Positions 26,484-35,371 of a stretch of 55,830 nt of DNA are shown here, one piece after another. A program made the translations under genes and the position numbers. Under the pieces are notes generated by a model. It saw nothing but the letters and a program-made list of their open reading frames with translations. It was not told where the DNA came from and ran no database searches. Numbering within the stretch: the first letter of the stretch is position 1; the number at the start of each line of letters is the position of its first letter. Source of the stretch: an uncultured Saprospiraceae bacterium (lineage in GTDB: Bacteria > Bacteroidota > Bacteroidia > Chitinophagales > Saprospiraceae); assembly GCA_937929945.1 (NCBI GenBank), contig CALFUK010000149.1, positions 1 through 55,830 of the forward strand. The letters are read 5' to 3'.

Positions 26484-26614
26484 CGTAAGTCAGCATCATG
26501 CTGGCTTGATGTATCATTCGTATTTCTTGCTATTTATTTCAGTGTGATTTTTTTGAATCATGTGGGCCTTACTCCATAGTGAATCATATTTTTTTAATTG
26601 TAACAGAGAGACGT

Positions 26615-27778
26615 ATGAACTTTGAAACGAAAGCGATTCGGATACAGACTGGCAGGACACAGTACCGAGAACACAGCAGCCCGATCTTTCCGACGAGCTC
26701 CTTTGTCTTTGATGATGTAGAGCAAATGCAGGCAGTATTCGCCGGTGATGAGAGTGCGCATATCTACAGCCGATTCTCTAACCCGACGGTAGCAGAATTC
26801 GAAGAGAAGATGGCGGTGCTGGAAGGGGTAGAGAGAGCTCAGGCCACGGCCTCAGGTATGGCAGCCGTCTTTGCCGGCTTCATGGCCTTCCTCCAGGCGG
26901 GTGATCATGTCATAGCTTCTCGGGCGGTCTTTGGCTCCACCTTTCAAGTACTGAATCAATCACTGAGCCGCTATGGGATAGAGGTGACCATAGTGGATCA
27001 TACGGATCAGGACAGCTGGGAGCAGGCCGTGCAGCCGAATACTAAAATGTTCTACGTAGAGACACCGTCTAACCCTGGACTCAGTCTGGTAGATTTAGAA
27101 AAGCTATCGGCTCTGTGCCGTGCGCATGATATATTACTAAATGTTGATAATTGTTTCACGACGCCATACTTGCAAAACCCTGCAGACTTTGGAGCAGACC
27201 TGATCACTCACTCGGCTACCAAATTCATTGATGGGCAGGGCCGAGTCTTAGGTGGAGCAGTCGCTGGAAGCGATGATCTGGTGCAAGAGGTATTTCAGTT
27301 TATTAGACGGACTGGTGGCTCACTCTCACCCTTCAATGCTTGGATTCTATCTAAGAGCTTGGAGACGCTGGCGGTGAGAATGGATCGGCACTGTGACAAT
27401 GCACTGGCCCTCGCCCAGTGGATGGAGGATCACCCACGCATAGCTAGGGTGAATTATCCCTTTCTTCCCTCTCATCCGCAGTATGAGCTGGCCAAGAAGC
27501 AAATGAAGCAAGGAGGTGGAGTCGTCACCTTTGAGCTGGATGGCGGATTACAACACGGCGTCTCATTCTTGAATCAGCTAGAGATGCTATCGCTCACGGC
27601 TAATCTGGGGGACTCGCGCAGCATTGCGTCCCATCCAGCATCCACGACACACCTGCGGGTGCCGGAAGAAGATCGCTTGAAGCTGGGTATCACGGATGGG
27701 CTGATCCGGATATCGACTGGCCTAGAGCACATTGATGATATTAAGCGAGATATTGATCAGGCCTTAGAGAAACTGTAA
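26615..27778 (+). CDS. metZ: O-succinylhomoserine (or O-acetylhomoserine) sulfhydrylase, PLP-dependent
   Basis: 387 residues from MNFETKAIRI; a GTG start 36 bases earlier is less likely. Cys/Met-metabolism PLP enzyme family: YSRFSNPTV, ATASGMAAVFAGF, the cofactor Asp in VDNCFTTPYLQNP, and the Schiff-base lysine in ITHSATKFIDGQGRVLGG; later TANLGDSRSIASHPASTTH. It makes homocysteine from activated homoserine and sulfide. The SAM-I riboswitch in front confirms a methionine role. The choice of acyl donor (MetZ versus MetY) rests on the length of about 390 residues, which favours MetZ. Confidence 0.9.
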   Translation: MNFETKAIRIQTGRTQYREHSSPIFPTSSFVFDDVEQMQAVFAGDESAHIYSRFSNPTVAEFEEKMAVLEGVERAQATASGMAAVFAGFMAFLQAGDHVIASRAVFGSTFQVLNQSLSRYGIEVTIVDHTDQDSWEQAVQPNTKMFYVETPSNPGLSLVDLEKLSALCRAHDILLNVDNCFTTPYLQNPADFGADLITHSATKFIDGQGRVLGGAVAGSDDLVQEVFQFIRRTGGSLSPFNAWILSKSLETLAVRMDRHCDNALALAQWMEDHPRIARVNYPFLPSHPQYELAKKQMKQGGGVVTFELDGGLQHGVSFLNQLEMLSLTANLGDSRSIASHPASTTHLRVPEEDRLKLGITDGLIRISTGLEHIDDIKRDIDQALEKL

Positions 27779-27883
27779 GAAGCTGATTGTAAATACTCGC
27801 TACTTGTTGATGGCCCTGGATGACTTTAACATGCCAACCTAAATCAAAATGAGCAGTGAATATCGCCAAATTGGGGCGTTGTG

Positions 27884-28050
27884 TTGACTGTATTCAGCTA
27901 AATTGCGTCAATACGTTGACTGTATTTAGCTAAATTGCGTCATTATATTGACTGTATTTAGCTAAATTGCGTCAATACATTGACTGTATTTAGCTAAATT
28001 GCGTCATTAAGTTGACTGAATTTTGCTAAATTGCGTCAATATTTTGACCA
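27884..28050. repeat. Tandem array of 32-bp palindromic units before an AAA+ ATPase gene
   Basis: Five contiguous 32-bp units start at 27884, 27916, 27948, 27980 and 28012, then the first bases of a sixth at 28044. Each is a near-perfect dyad: outer arms TTGAC and GTCAA, inner arms ATTTAG and CTAAAT, with mismatched triplets between. Units 1, 3 and 5 end in GTCAAT, units 2 and 4 in GTCATT, so there is also a 64-bp period. A degenerate partial unit (27865-27883) precedes. There are no spacers, so this is not CRISPR. The array ends two bases before the ATG of the next gene, and the gene's leader and ribosome-binding region lie inside it. Confidence 0.92.
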
Positions 28051-28051
28051 G

Positions 28052-29197
28052 ATGAAGCTGATTGAACGAATTATAGAAGGGCAAATCCTTAAGAATCTCA
28101 CTGCTAATAAGGTCATCCTGCTACTGGGACCCAGGCGAGTCGGCAAGACGATCCTCATCAAGCAGGTCATCGAAAGACTGAAAGAACCCTATCTACTGAT
28201 GAATGGAGAGGACTTCGCTACAGTGGAGTTATTATCCAGAAGAAGTGTACAGCACTACCAAAAAATACTCGGCGAAGCCAAAGTATTGATCATTGATGAA
28301 GCACAAAAAATTCCTGAAGTAGGGAATGTCTTAAAACTGATGGTGGATGAAATAGCTGGCTTAAAAGTGCTGGTAACTGGCAGCTCAGCATTTGACATCG
28401 ACAAGGTGACCGGAGAGCCCCTGACTGGGAGAAAGAAGACATTCTATATCTATCCGATCTCTGAAAACGAGTACGACCAAATAGAGACACTACAGACGAA
28501 ACAAGATCAAATCAGAGCAAGATTGGTCTATGGCAATTACCCAGAGTTGATTCACTTAAGAGACAAAAAGGACAAGTCCGATTATCTAAAGGAGATCGTC
28601 AATTCATATTTGCTGAAGGACATACTGGCCTATGACAATATTAGAAATTCAGACAAGCTCTTAAAGCTGCTTCGGCTGATTGCCTTTCAAGTAGGCAGCG
28701 AAGTCTCTCTGCAAGAGCTGGGGAGGCAATTGGGCATGAGTAAGAATACCGTCGAAAAATACTTAGATCTGCTGACCAAAGTCTTTGTCCTGCACAGACT
28801 GACTGGCTTCAGCCGCAATCTGCGAAAGGAGGTCACCAAGAGTCATAAGTGGTATTTTTATGACAATGGCCTCAGAAATTTAATTATGGCTAACTTAAAT
28901 CCCATTGAGCTCAGAAATGACATTGGTGAATTATGGGAAAATTATGTCATCAGCGAACGGATCAAATATCAGCAGTACCATAGAGTTATTGCGAATAATT
29001 ATTTCTGGAGAACTTATGACCAACAAGAGATAGACTGGGTAGAAGAACGGGAGGGAAAACTGTATGGCTACGAGTTTAAGTGGAATCCGAAGAAAAAGTC
29101 CAAAGCCCCTAAGGCGTGGCTATCAACATATGATGAGGCAGAATATGAAGTCATCAATTTAGATAATTACTTAGAGTGGATAAATCAGGAGGTGTAG
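28052..29197 (+). CDS. AAA+ ATPase with DUF4143 C-terminal domain
   Basis: 381 residues from the ATG at MKLIERIIEGQI; a TTG seven codons earlier would lie within the repeat array. Walker A GPRRVGKT, Walker B LIIDEAQKIP, sensor VLVTGSSAFDI, and the family's ENEYDQIE and LVYGNYPELI segments. A winged-helix-like part (LGRQLGMSKNTVEKYLDLLT) precedes the DUF4143 nuclease-like end (YFWRTYDQQEIDWVE ... GYEFKW), where the E-I-D ... E-x-K pattern resembles a restriction-endonuclease-like fold. These proteins are widespread but poorly understood. No mobile-element gene is adjacent, but the repeat array is unusual. Confidence 0.88.
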   Translation: MKLIERIIEGQILKNLTANKVILLLGPRRVGKTILIKQVIERLKEPYLLMNGEDFATVELLSRRSVQHYQKILGEAKVLIIDEAQKIPEVGNVLKLMVDEIAGLKVLVTGSSAFDIDKVTGEPLTGRKKTFYIYPISENEYDQIETLQTKQDQIRARLVYGNYPELIHLRDKKDKSDYLKEIVNSYLLKDILAYDNIRNSDKLLKLLRLIAFQVGSEVSLQELGRQLGMSKNTVEKYLDLLTKVFVLHRLTGFSRNLRKEVTKSHKWYFYDNGLRNLIMANLNPIELRNDIGELWENYVISERIKYQQYHRVIANNYFWRTYDQQEIDWVEEREGKLYGYEFKWNPKKKSKAPKAWLSTYDEAEYEVINLDNYLEWINQEV

Positions 29198-29385
29198 AAT
29201 CAGGATGGTGATGCCTATGAAAGAGCCATCTCAATCATCATAGCTCCTGCCGAAGACCTGCATCATAAAAATTAAGTGATTAGAACTAAAGGATAGTGAT
29301 AGCAAATTTTTAAATGGCTGAATGTCATTAGTCTATTTGATTGGCCAGTTTTGTAGGCGTGATTAGCGATAGGACAACTTCATCA

Positions 29386-29955
29386 TCATAGCTCCCGCTG
29401 CAGCCCAGGCAAAATCATTTTTTTCAATTCTTCAATGGTGTCAAATGGATTGAGTTTATCATTCTGATAGTAATAATTATAGAGCCATCTGAGAGAGCCA
29501 AGAATGCTCTGCGTGACAATCGCCGTTTGGAGTTTTCTGAATTCTCCATTTTTGATACCCGCTGAGATGATGGACTCTACTTTATCCTCATAGGCCTGGC
29601 GTTGCTTATTGAACTTACCTAAATAAGGTTCTGATAAATTACGAGACTCATTACTGAGTAGTCCTACATTGAGAGGCTTTTCAAAAGAAAGTGTGACGTG
29701 CAGGCGGATGAGTTCTTCTATCTGCTGCGTCGGCGTCAGATTGGCATTAAGTACCTTATCCATGCCTTGGTGAAAGGCCTCTGAGATCTCCTGCAGGAGA
29801 TTTTCCAACAGAGCGTTTTTGGATTTGGTGTAGTTGTACAGGTTCTTAATGTCACATGACATTTCTGTCGCTAGGTCTCGCATCGTCATCGCCTTGAACC
29901 CCTTCTGGTGGATCAGCTGCAAGGCTTTCTTTTGAAACACATCTCTTTTTGTCAT
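29386..29955 (-). CDS. TetR/AcrR-family transcriptional repressor
   Basis: 189 residues from MTKRDVFQKKA; an in-frame ATG six codons earlier is possible. The N-terminal helix-turn-helix is ALQLIHQKGFKAMTMRDLAT ... CDIKNLYNYTKSKNALLENL; the C-terminal part is a helical ligand domain. It is divergent from the aromatic catabolic operon, and a 38-bp dyad lies in the shared promoter region, so it is the probable repressor of that operon. The ligand may be an aromatic acid or CoA ester (inference). Confidence 0.92.
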   Translation of the reverse strand: MTKRDVFQKKALQLIHQKGFKAMTMRDLATEMSCDIKNLYNYTKSKNALLENLLQEISEAFHQGMDKVLNANLTPTQQIEELIRLHVTLSFEKPLNVGLLSNESRNLSEPYLGKFNKQRQAYEDKVESIISAGIKNGEFRKLQTAIVTQSILGSLRWLYNYYYQNDKLNPFDTIEELKKMILPGLQREL

Positions 29956-30008
29956 GTCATTTATTTCACACAAAAAAATGAAAATATTTTGGCAAATAAA
30001 ATATTTAG

Positions 30009-30072
30009 TTGATATTTATATCATCAAACGATGATGTATTAATCAACACTAAAAAATTTGTGATGTGCATCA
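30009..30072. promoter_or_regulatory. Candidate TetR operators between divergent genes
   Basis: A 38-bp dyad at 30009-30046: TTGAT, 3 bases, TATATCATC, AAAC, GATGATGTA, 3 bases, ATCAA (one G-T pair). A second short palindrome TGATG-TG-CATCA lies at 30061-30072 and shares the TGATG/CATCA half-site. Both lie between the TetR start (29955) and the first operon gene (30114). Confidence 0.65.
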
Positions 30073-30113
30073 ATCTACAAATCAAAAACAATCAGATCAC
30101 ATAAAAAATAGAC

Positions 30114-31064
30114 ATGTCTAAAACATTTGCATCTCAAGGAGATTTAGGAGAAAAGGTCAAATCATTCGTCGAAATAGGGCCAGGAGCCTATGGCTATACA
30201 GCCGAGGGCGATCCTAACAGTGGTGTCATCATCGGTGATGATGCAGTCATGGTCATAGAAGCACAAGCCACACCTCGCATGGCGCATGAAGTCATAGCTG
30301 CAGTGCGCTCAGTGACTGATAAGCCCATCAAGTATCTAGTGCTTACCCACTATCACGCGGTGAGAGTATTAGGGGCTAGTGCCTATGGAGCTGAGCAGAT
30401 CATCACTTCAGAGAAGACTTGGGAGATGATTACGGAGCGTGGTCAGCAGGATTGGGATTCGGAGTTTCAGCGGTTTCCACGACTCTTCAGAGGACACGAG
30501 AGTATACCAGGATTGACATATCCCACCATGACTTTTTCAGAAAAGATGACAGTGGACCTTGGTAATAAAAAAGTAGAATTGATGCACATTGGCGAGGGAC
30601 ATACGCGAGGAGATATCATAGCTTGGCTACCAGAGGATCGAGTCTGCTTTGCTGGCGACCTGGTGGAATACGGAGCTACACCTTACTGCGGAGACGCACA
30701 GCTGAAAAACTGGCGCGGCACTCTGCAGCGCCTTGCAGCCCTCAAGCCTAAGGCTCTGGTCCCCGGCAGGGGTGAAGCCTTGACCACGGAGCTGCAGTGC
30801 CTCGAAGCGATTAATGGTACTGCCGAATACATCACCATGCTCTATGACGAAGCGCTGATGAGTGTCACGGCTGGCGAAGACCTGAAGTCTTGCTACCATA
30901 GAATGCTGGAAAAGATGACGCCTAAGTTTGGCCACTGGGTCATCTTCGAACACTGCATGCACTTCAATGCTAAGCGGGCCCATGATGAAGCTTCTGGCAT
31001 AGAGCATCCTGAAATATGGACAGATGAGATAGACATCGCTATGTGGGAAAAACTAAACGCGTAG
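30114..31064 (+). CDS. MBL-fold metallohydrolase-like protein of an aromatic catabolic operon
   Basis: 316 residues. MBL fold: GVIIGDDAVMVIEAQATPRM, then LTHYHAVRVLGASAYGA, GEGHTRGDIIAWLPEDRVCF, AGDLVEYG and PGRGE. The usual HxHxDH motif reads HYHAVR here, so the Asp and third His are missing; the next His (GEGHTRGD) and the Asp (AGD) remain. The altered motif may be a subfamily trait and need not mean loss of activity. It is the first gene of the operon, two bases before the monooxygenase, so it probably hydrolyses or shuttles an intermediate of the same pathway. Confidence 0.78.
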   Translation: MSKTFASQGDLGEKVKSFVEIGPGAYGYTAEGDPNSGVIIGDDAVMVIEAQATPRMAHEVIAAVRSVTDKPIKYLVLTHYHAVRVLGASAYGAEQIITSEKTWEMITERGQQDWDSEFQRFPRLFRGHESIPGLTYPTMTFSEKMTVDLGNKKVELMHIGEGHTRGDIIAWLPEDRVCFAGDLVEYGATPYCGDAQLKNWRGTLQRLAALKPKALVPGRGEALTTELQCLEAINGTAEYITMLYDEALMSVTAGEDLKSCYHRMLEKMTPKFGHWVIFEHCMHFNAKRAHDEASGIEHPEIWTDEIDIAMWEKLNA

Positions 31065-31066
31065 CC

Positions 31067-32851
31067 ATGAATTGGGTCATACCTAAGACTTATACCAATC
31101 CAATATTCAGCTATGTGCGCACAGCTGACCAGGATGCTGCCCAGCCTGTACGACATCAGGTAGTGATCATAGGGGGCGGCCCCACAGGTCTGGTAGCTGC
31201 GGCTGATCTGGCGAGCAGAGGCATATCCAGTATCATCATCATGCGGGAGAATACCGTGGTGGTCGGTAGCCGCGCGATCTGCTTTTCTAAAAAGACACTG
31301 GAAGTGGTGAATCGGCTGAAAGGTGTAGATAAGATGATAGAGAAAGGCGTAGTCTGGAATTTGGGCAAAGTATTTTACGATGAGGACTTAGTCTACCAGT
31401 TTAACCTGCAAGAAGAGGAGGGGCATAAGATTCCAGCTTTTATCAATTTGCAGCAGTATTATTTTGAAGAGTACTTAGTCAATCAGATAAAAGAAAACCC
31501 TCTCATCGAAATCAGATGGGAGCAGGAGATGGTAGGCATAGAGCAAAACGAAGAGCGAGTGCTGCTCACCATCAAGACGCCGGAAGATAAGTACCAGATA
31601 GAGGCCGACTATGTAATCGCATCCGATGGCGTAAAGAGTCGCACGAGAGAGATCCTTGGTATCCCTTACGAGGGAGAGCAATTTGAAGAGAATTTTCTGA
31701 TTGCAGATATTACCATGGAGAATGATTTTCCGACGGAGCGATGGTTCTGGTTTGACCCGCCCTTCAATCGGGGCTATTCTGCCCTGCTGCACAAGCAGCC
31801 AGATGGTGTGTGGCGCATCGATCTACAGCTCGGTAAAGAAATAAATAAAGAGGAAGAGCTGGATCATGATAAAATCAGAGGGCGGCTGAGAGAGATGCTG
31901 GGCGATGATGTCAAGTTTCAATTAGAATGGACCAGCATTTATCAGTTTCGCTGCATGAGGATGCCAAAATTTGTGCATGATCGGATCATTTTTGCTGGGG
32001 ATGCTGCCCACTTAGTATCACCATTTGGAGCGAGGGGAGCTAATGGAGGCGTACAGGATGTAGATAATCTCATTTGGAAATTGGCTTTGGTCATCAAGGG
32101 GACTGCGCCGGCATCATTATTAGATACCTATGATGAGGAGCGGGGTCCAGCGACTGATGAGAATATTTTTCATTCGTCCAATGCCACGGACTTCATATCG
32201 CCGAAGACGGATACCAGCCTGCAATTCAGGAATGCAGCCTTACAGCTGGCTAAGCATGACGACTTTGCCAGAAGCCTGATTAATAGCGGACGCCTGTCGC
32301 ATCCATATCGATACATCGATTCTTCACTGGTGATGCCTGATGCTGATGATGATTGGACCAGTACACTACAGGTAGGCTACTCATTCAAAGATGCATTGCT
32401 TGGTGATGGACATCTGATTGATCAGCTGGGTAATGACTTCACTCTACTCATCCACGGTAAGTCAGGCTTCTCCCATGAGCTGCTGAAGGTGATACAGCTC
32501 ACTGAGGAGGATACAGATGTCATACAGAAATATGACCTGAAACCTGGGAGCTGGTATCTCATTCGGCCGGACCACTACATCGCTGGAAGAGGCAGACAGC
32601 CTGCTGAAGAGCATATGTTAGACACGATTCAAAAATCGCTAGGCCATCAGATATCTTCCCATTCTGATCGCACTGCGACGGATGTCTTTAGCATGTATTG
32701 GAATGATGATAAATATAAACTCTTGATTGATGCTCATAAACATCTATCAAAAGCAGAAAGTGAATTATTTAATAATAAATTGATTCTGATGATGATGAAG
32801 GATGTGAGCTATGATCAGTTAGCGCATAATGTCAAAATAGCATCCACATAA
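31067..32851 (+). CDS. FAD-dependent aromatic hydroxylase (MhpA/PHBH-type)
   Basis: 594 residues from MNWVIPKTYTN. Dinucleotide motif VVIIGGGPTGLVAAADLASR, the DG motif (YVIASDGVKSRTRE), and the GD motif IIFAGDAAHLVSPFGARGAN. The C-terminal 150 residues resemble the thioredoxin-like end of phenol/MhpA-type hydroxylases. It would add a hydroxyl group to a phenolic acid, plausibly forming homogentisate for the next enzyme; 3- or 4-hydroxyphenylacetate is the natural guess, not proven. It starts two bases after the MBL gene stop. Confidence 0.88.
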   Translation: MNWVIPKTYTNPIFSYVRTADQDAAQPVRHQVVIIGGGPTGLVAAADLASRGISSIIIMRENTVVVGSRAICFSKKTLEVVNRLKGVDKMIEKGVVWNLGKVFYDEDLVYQFNLQEEEGHKIPAFINLQQYYFEEYLVNQIKENPLIEIRWEQEMVGIEQNEERVLLTIKTPEDKYQIEADYVIASDGVKSRTREILGIPYEGEQFEENFLIADITMENDFPTERWFWFDPPFNRGYSALLHKQPDGVWRIDLQLGKEINKEEELDHDKIRGRLREMLGDDVKFQLEWTSIYQFRCMRMPKFVHDRIIFAGDAAHLVSPFGARGANGGVQDVDNLIWKLALVIKGTAPASLLDTYDEERGPATDENIFHSSNATDFISPKTDTSLQFRNAALQLAKHDDFARSLINSGRLSHPYRYIDSSLVMPDADDDWTSTLQVGYSFKDALLGDGHLIDQLGNDFTLLIHGKSGFSHELLKVIQLTEEDTDVIQKYDLKPGSWYLIRPDHYIAGRGRQPAEEHMLDTIQKSLGHQISSHSDRTATDVFSMYWNDDKYKLLIDAHKHLSKAESELFNNKLILMMMKDVSYDQLAHNVKIAST

Positions 32852-32902
32852 GTCGGGAGATATCCCAGTCAGGAATAATAATTATAAAGAAAATCAAGAT
32901 CT

Positions 32903-34063
32903 ATGCCCATATATCATAAGCTTGGAAACATTCCATCTAAAAGACACACCATATTTAAAAAGCCCAATGGCAATCTCTTCTACGAACAGCTGTTTGGGAC
33001 CATAGGATTCGATGGTATGTCGTCCTTATTGTATCATCACCACCGGCCTACTATGGTGAAAGAGATATTAAAAGAGACAGATGTCACGCCTCACTTAGCG
33101 GTAAAAAAAAACATTACAAGTCGAAAATTAATTGGTTTTGACGTAGCGCCAGAAGATGATTTTTTAGAGGCACGTAAGACATTATTGGTCAACAATGATA
33201 TCCATATAGGAGTGGCTGCACCGCGCAGCTCCATGAGCACCTACTTCTATAAGAATGCGGATGCTGATGAGATGCTATTCATTCACCAGGGCACAGGTAC
33301 GCTCCGCACCCACCTTGGTAATATCAAGTTTGAATATGGTGATTACCTGATTATTCCCAGAGGCATCATCTACCAAATCGAATTTGACACAGCTGAAAAT
33401 CGCATCTTGTATGCCGAGTCATTTCACCCGATCTACACGCCTAAGCGGTATCGCAATTGGTTCGGGCAGATGCTGGAACATTCTCCTTTCTGCGAGCGTG
33501 ACTATAAGCTGCCAGAAGAATTAGAGACGCATGATGAAGAAGGAGAGTTTGTGATGAAAATAAAGAAGCAGAATACCATACATGAGATGGTGTATGCCTC
33601 GCATCCCTTTGATGTCGTCGGGTGGGATGGATATAATTTCCCCTACGGATTTTCTATACATAACTTTGAGCCCATCACAGGGAGAGTGCATCAGCCACCT
33701 CCAGTACATCAGACTTTTGAGACGAGTGCCTTTGTGATTTGTTCTTTTTGCCCTCGCTTATATGACTATCATCCACAGTCCATTCCAGCGCCTTATAATC
33801 ATTCTAACATTGATTCAGATGAGCTCTTATATTATGTAGATGGAGACTTTATGAGCCGGACTAATATAGCACCTGGACATATGTCACTCCATCCTTCGGG
33901 CATTCCACACGGACCACATCCAGGTACTTACGAGGCCAGCATTGGACAGACGAAGACAGAAGAATTAGCTGTCATGATTGATACCTTCAAGCCACTGCAG
34001 CTGACTGACGAGGCTCTTAAAATAGACGATGGTAAATACTATAAATCCTGGTTAGCACACTGA
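32903..34063 (+). CDS. hmgA: Homogentisate 1,2-dioxygenase
   Basis: 386 residues, the shorter form found in Bacteroidota. Cupin fold with a non-haem iron site: H300 in PYNHSN, E307 in DSDELLYY (or D306) and H336 in GIPHGPHPG; the 36-residue gap between the two His matches the human enzyme. It opens homogentisate to 4-maleylacetoacetate using O2. It lies between the hydroxylase and fumarylacetoacetase genes. No maleylacetoacetate isomerase is nearby. Confidence 0.93.
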   Translation: MPIYHKLGNIPSKRHTIFKKPNGNLFYEQLFGTIGFDGMSSLLYHHHRPTMVKEILKETDVTPHLAVKKNITSRKLIGFDVAPEDDFLEARKTLLVNNDIHIGVAAPRSSMSTYFYKNADADEMLFIHQGTGTLRTHLGNIKFEYGDYLIIPRGIIYQIEFDTAENRILYAESFHPIYTPKRYRNWFGQMLEHSPFCERDYKLPEELETHDEEGEFVMKIKKQNTIHEMVYASHPFDVVGWDGYNFPYGFSIHNFEPITGRVHQPPPVHQTFETSAFVICSFCPRLYDYHPQSIPAPYNHSNIDSDELLYYVDGDFMSRTNIAPGHMSLHPSGIPHGPHPGTYEASIGQTKTEELAVMIDTFKPLQLTDEALKIDDGKYYKSWLAH

Positions 34064-34117
34064 TTAATACGATGCAACCTCAAAGATTCACTCATTAACA
34101 CGACATAAGCAGACTAA

Positions 34118-35341
34118 ATGATAATCAATATTCCAACGGACTCAGATTTTTCAATTCATAATATTCCTTTCGGTATTTTTTCGAGTGCCAGTAGAGGCAA
34201 GAGAGTAGGTGTCGCTGTAGGCGATCATATTTTAGACCTGGTAGCAGTCGCTGAGCTGGGTGTCTTTGACTTTGATGCGAAGGTGCTCAATCAAGATACG
34301 CTGAATGACTTCATCGCCTTAGGAAAAAGCACCACTGCTAAAGTGCGTACTGATATACAAGCATGGCTCCAAAGTGACCAATCCCCCTTAGCAAAGAATG
34401 AAAATTTATTCGTTCTACAGTCAGAGGCGACCATGCATCTACCAGTTAGCATTGGAGACTATACTGATTTCTATTCCAGTATAGAGCATGCCACTAATGT
34501 GGGTAAGATGTTTCGCGATCCAGAAAATGCGCTGCTGCCTAACTGGAGGCACATCCCTGTCGGCTATCATGGCAGAGCGTCTTCCATCATCGTGAGCGGT
34601 CATGACATACACAGACCAAAAGGTCAGACCATGCCCAAGGGTGCTGATCAGCCAGTTTTCGGCCCTTCTCAGAGATTGGATTTTGAGTTAGAGACAGCAT
34701 TTATCATTGGTAAAGAGTCTGTCTTAGGGGAGCATGTCACGACGGATAAAGCAGCAGAATACATATTCGGCATGGTCCTGTTCAATGATTGGTCAGCGCG
34801 GGATATACAGAAGTGGGAGTATGTACCTCTGGGTCCTTTTTTAGGGAAGAATTTTGCTTCGTCTATATCGCCGTGGATCGTCACCATGGAGGCACTCGAG
34901 CCATTTCGGGTAGCTGGTCCAGAACAGACTCCTGCAGTGTTGCCCTATTTAGCACACGAGGGAGCATCTAATTATGATATAGCCTTGGAAGTGAGTCTCA
35001 CGCCAGAGCAGGGAGAAGAAGAAGTCATCTGCCGGTCAAATTTTAAATACATGTACTGGAGCATGTACCAGCAGCTGGCACACCATACGGTGAATGGCTG
35101 TAATGTGAAGATAGGAGATATGCTGGGCTCTGGGACTATCTCTGGTAAGGATGAAAAGTCTTATGGCTCCATGCTCGAAATATCCTGGGCGGGCTCTAAG
35201 CCGATCAAACTTAAAGATGGCACGGAGCGCAGCTTTATCAATGACCATGATACAGTGACGATGCGAGGCTATGCAGAGAGAGACGGCATCAGAGTAGGAT
35301 TTGGTCATGTGCAGACTAAGGTCTTAGCTGCTCATTCATAA
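34118..35341 (+). CDS. fahA: Fumarylacetoacetase
   Basis: 407 residues. The N-terminal FAH domain (IHNIPFGIFSSASRGKRVGV) and the catalytic domain with YTDFYSSIEHATNVGKMFRD, LPNWRHIPVGYHGRASSI, GPSQRLDFELETAFIIGK, NDWSARDIQKWEYVPLGPFL and GDMLGSGTISG are all clear. It splits fumarylacetoacetate to fumarate and acetoacetate, the last step of homogentisate breakdown. It begins 54 bases after hmgA. Confidence 0.96.
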   Translation: MIINIPTDSDFSIHNIPFGIFSSASRGKRVGVAVGDHILDLVAVAELGVFDFDAKVLNQDTLNDFIALGKSTTAKVRTDIQAWLQSDQSPLAKNENLFVLQSEATMHLPVSIGDYTDFYSSIEHATNVGKMFRDPENALLPNWRHIPVGYHGRASSIIVSGHDIHRPKGQTMPKGADQPVFGPSQRLDFELETAFIIGKESVLGEHVTTDKAAEYIFGMVLFNDWSARDIQKWEYVPLGPFLGKNFASSISPWIVTMEALEPFRVAGPEQTPAVLPYLAHEGASNYDIALEVSLTPEQGEEEVICRSNFKYMYWSMYQQLAHHTVNGCNVKIGDMLGSGTISGKDEKSYGSMLEISWAGSKPIKLKDGTERSFINDHDTVTMRGYAERDGIRVGFGHVQTKVLAAHS

Positions 35342-35371
35342 ATAACAAACTAAAAAGAAGAAAAGACATTT

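Noticed and set aside
27884-28050. CRISPR array
   Set aside because: Units of 32 bp follow each other without spacers and no cas gene is near.
32903-34063. Gentisate rather than homogentisate dioxygenase
   Set aside because: The PHGP and PYNHSN motifs and the adjacent fumarylacetoacetase fit the homogentisate route.
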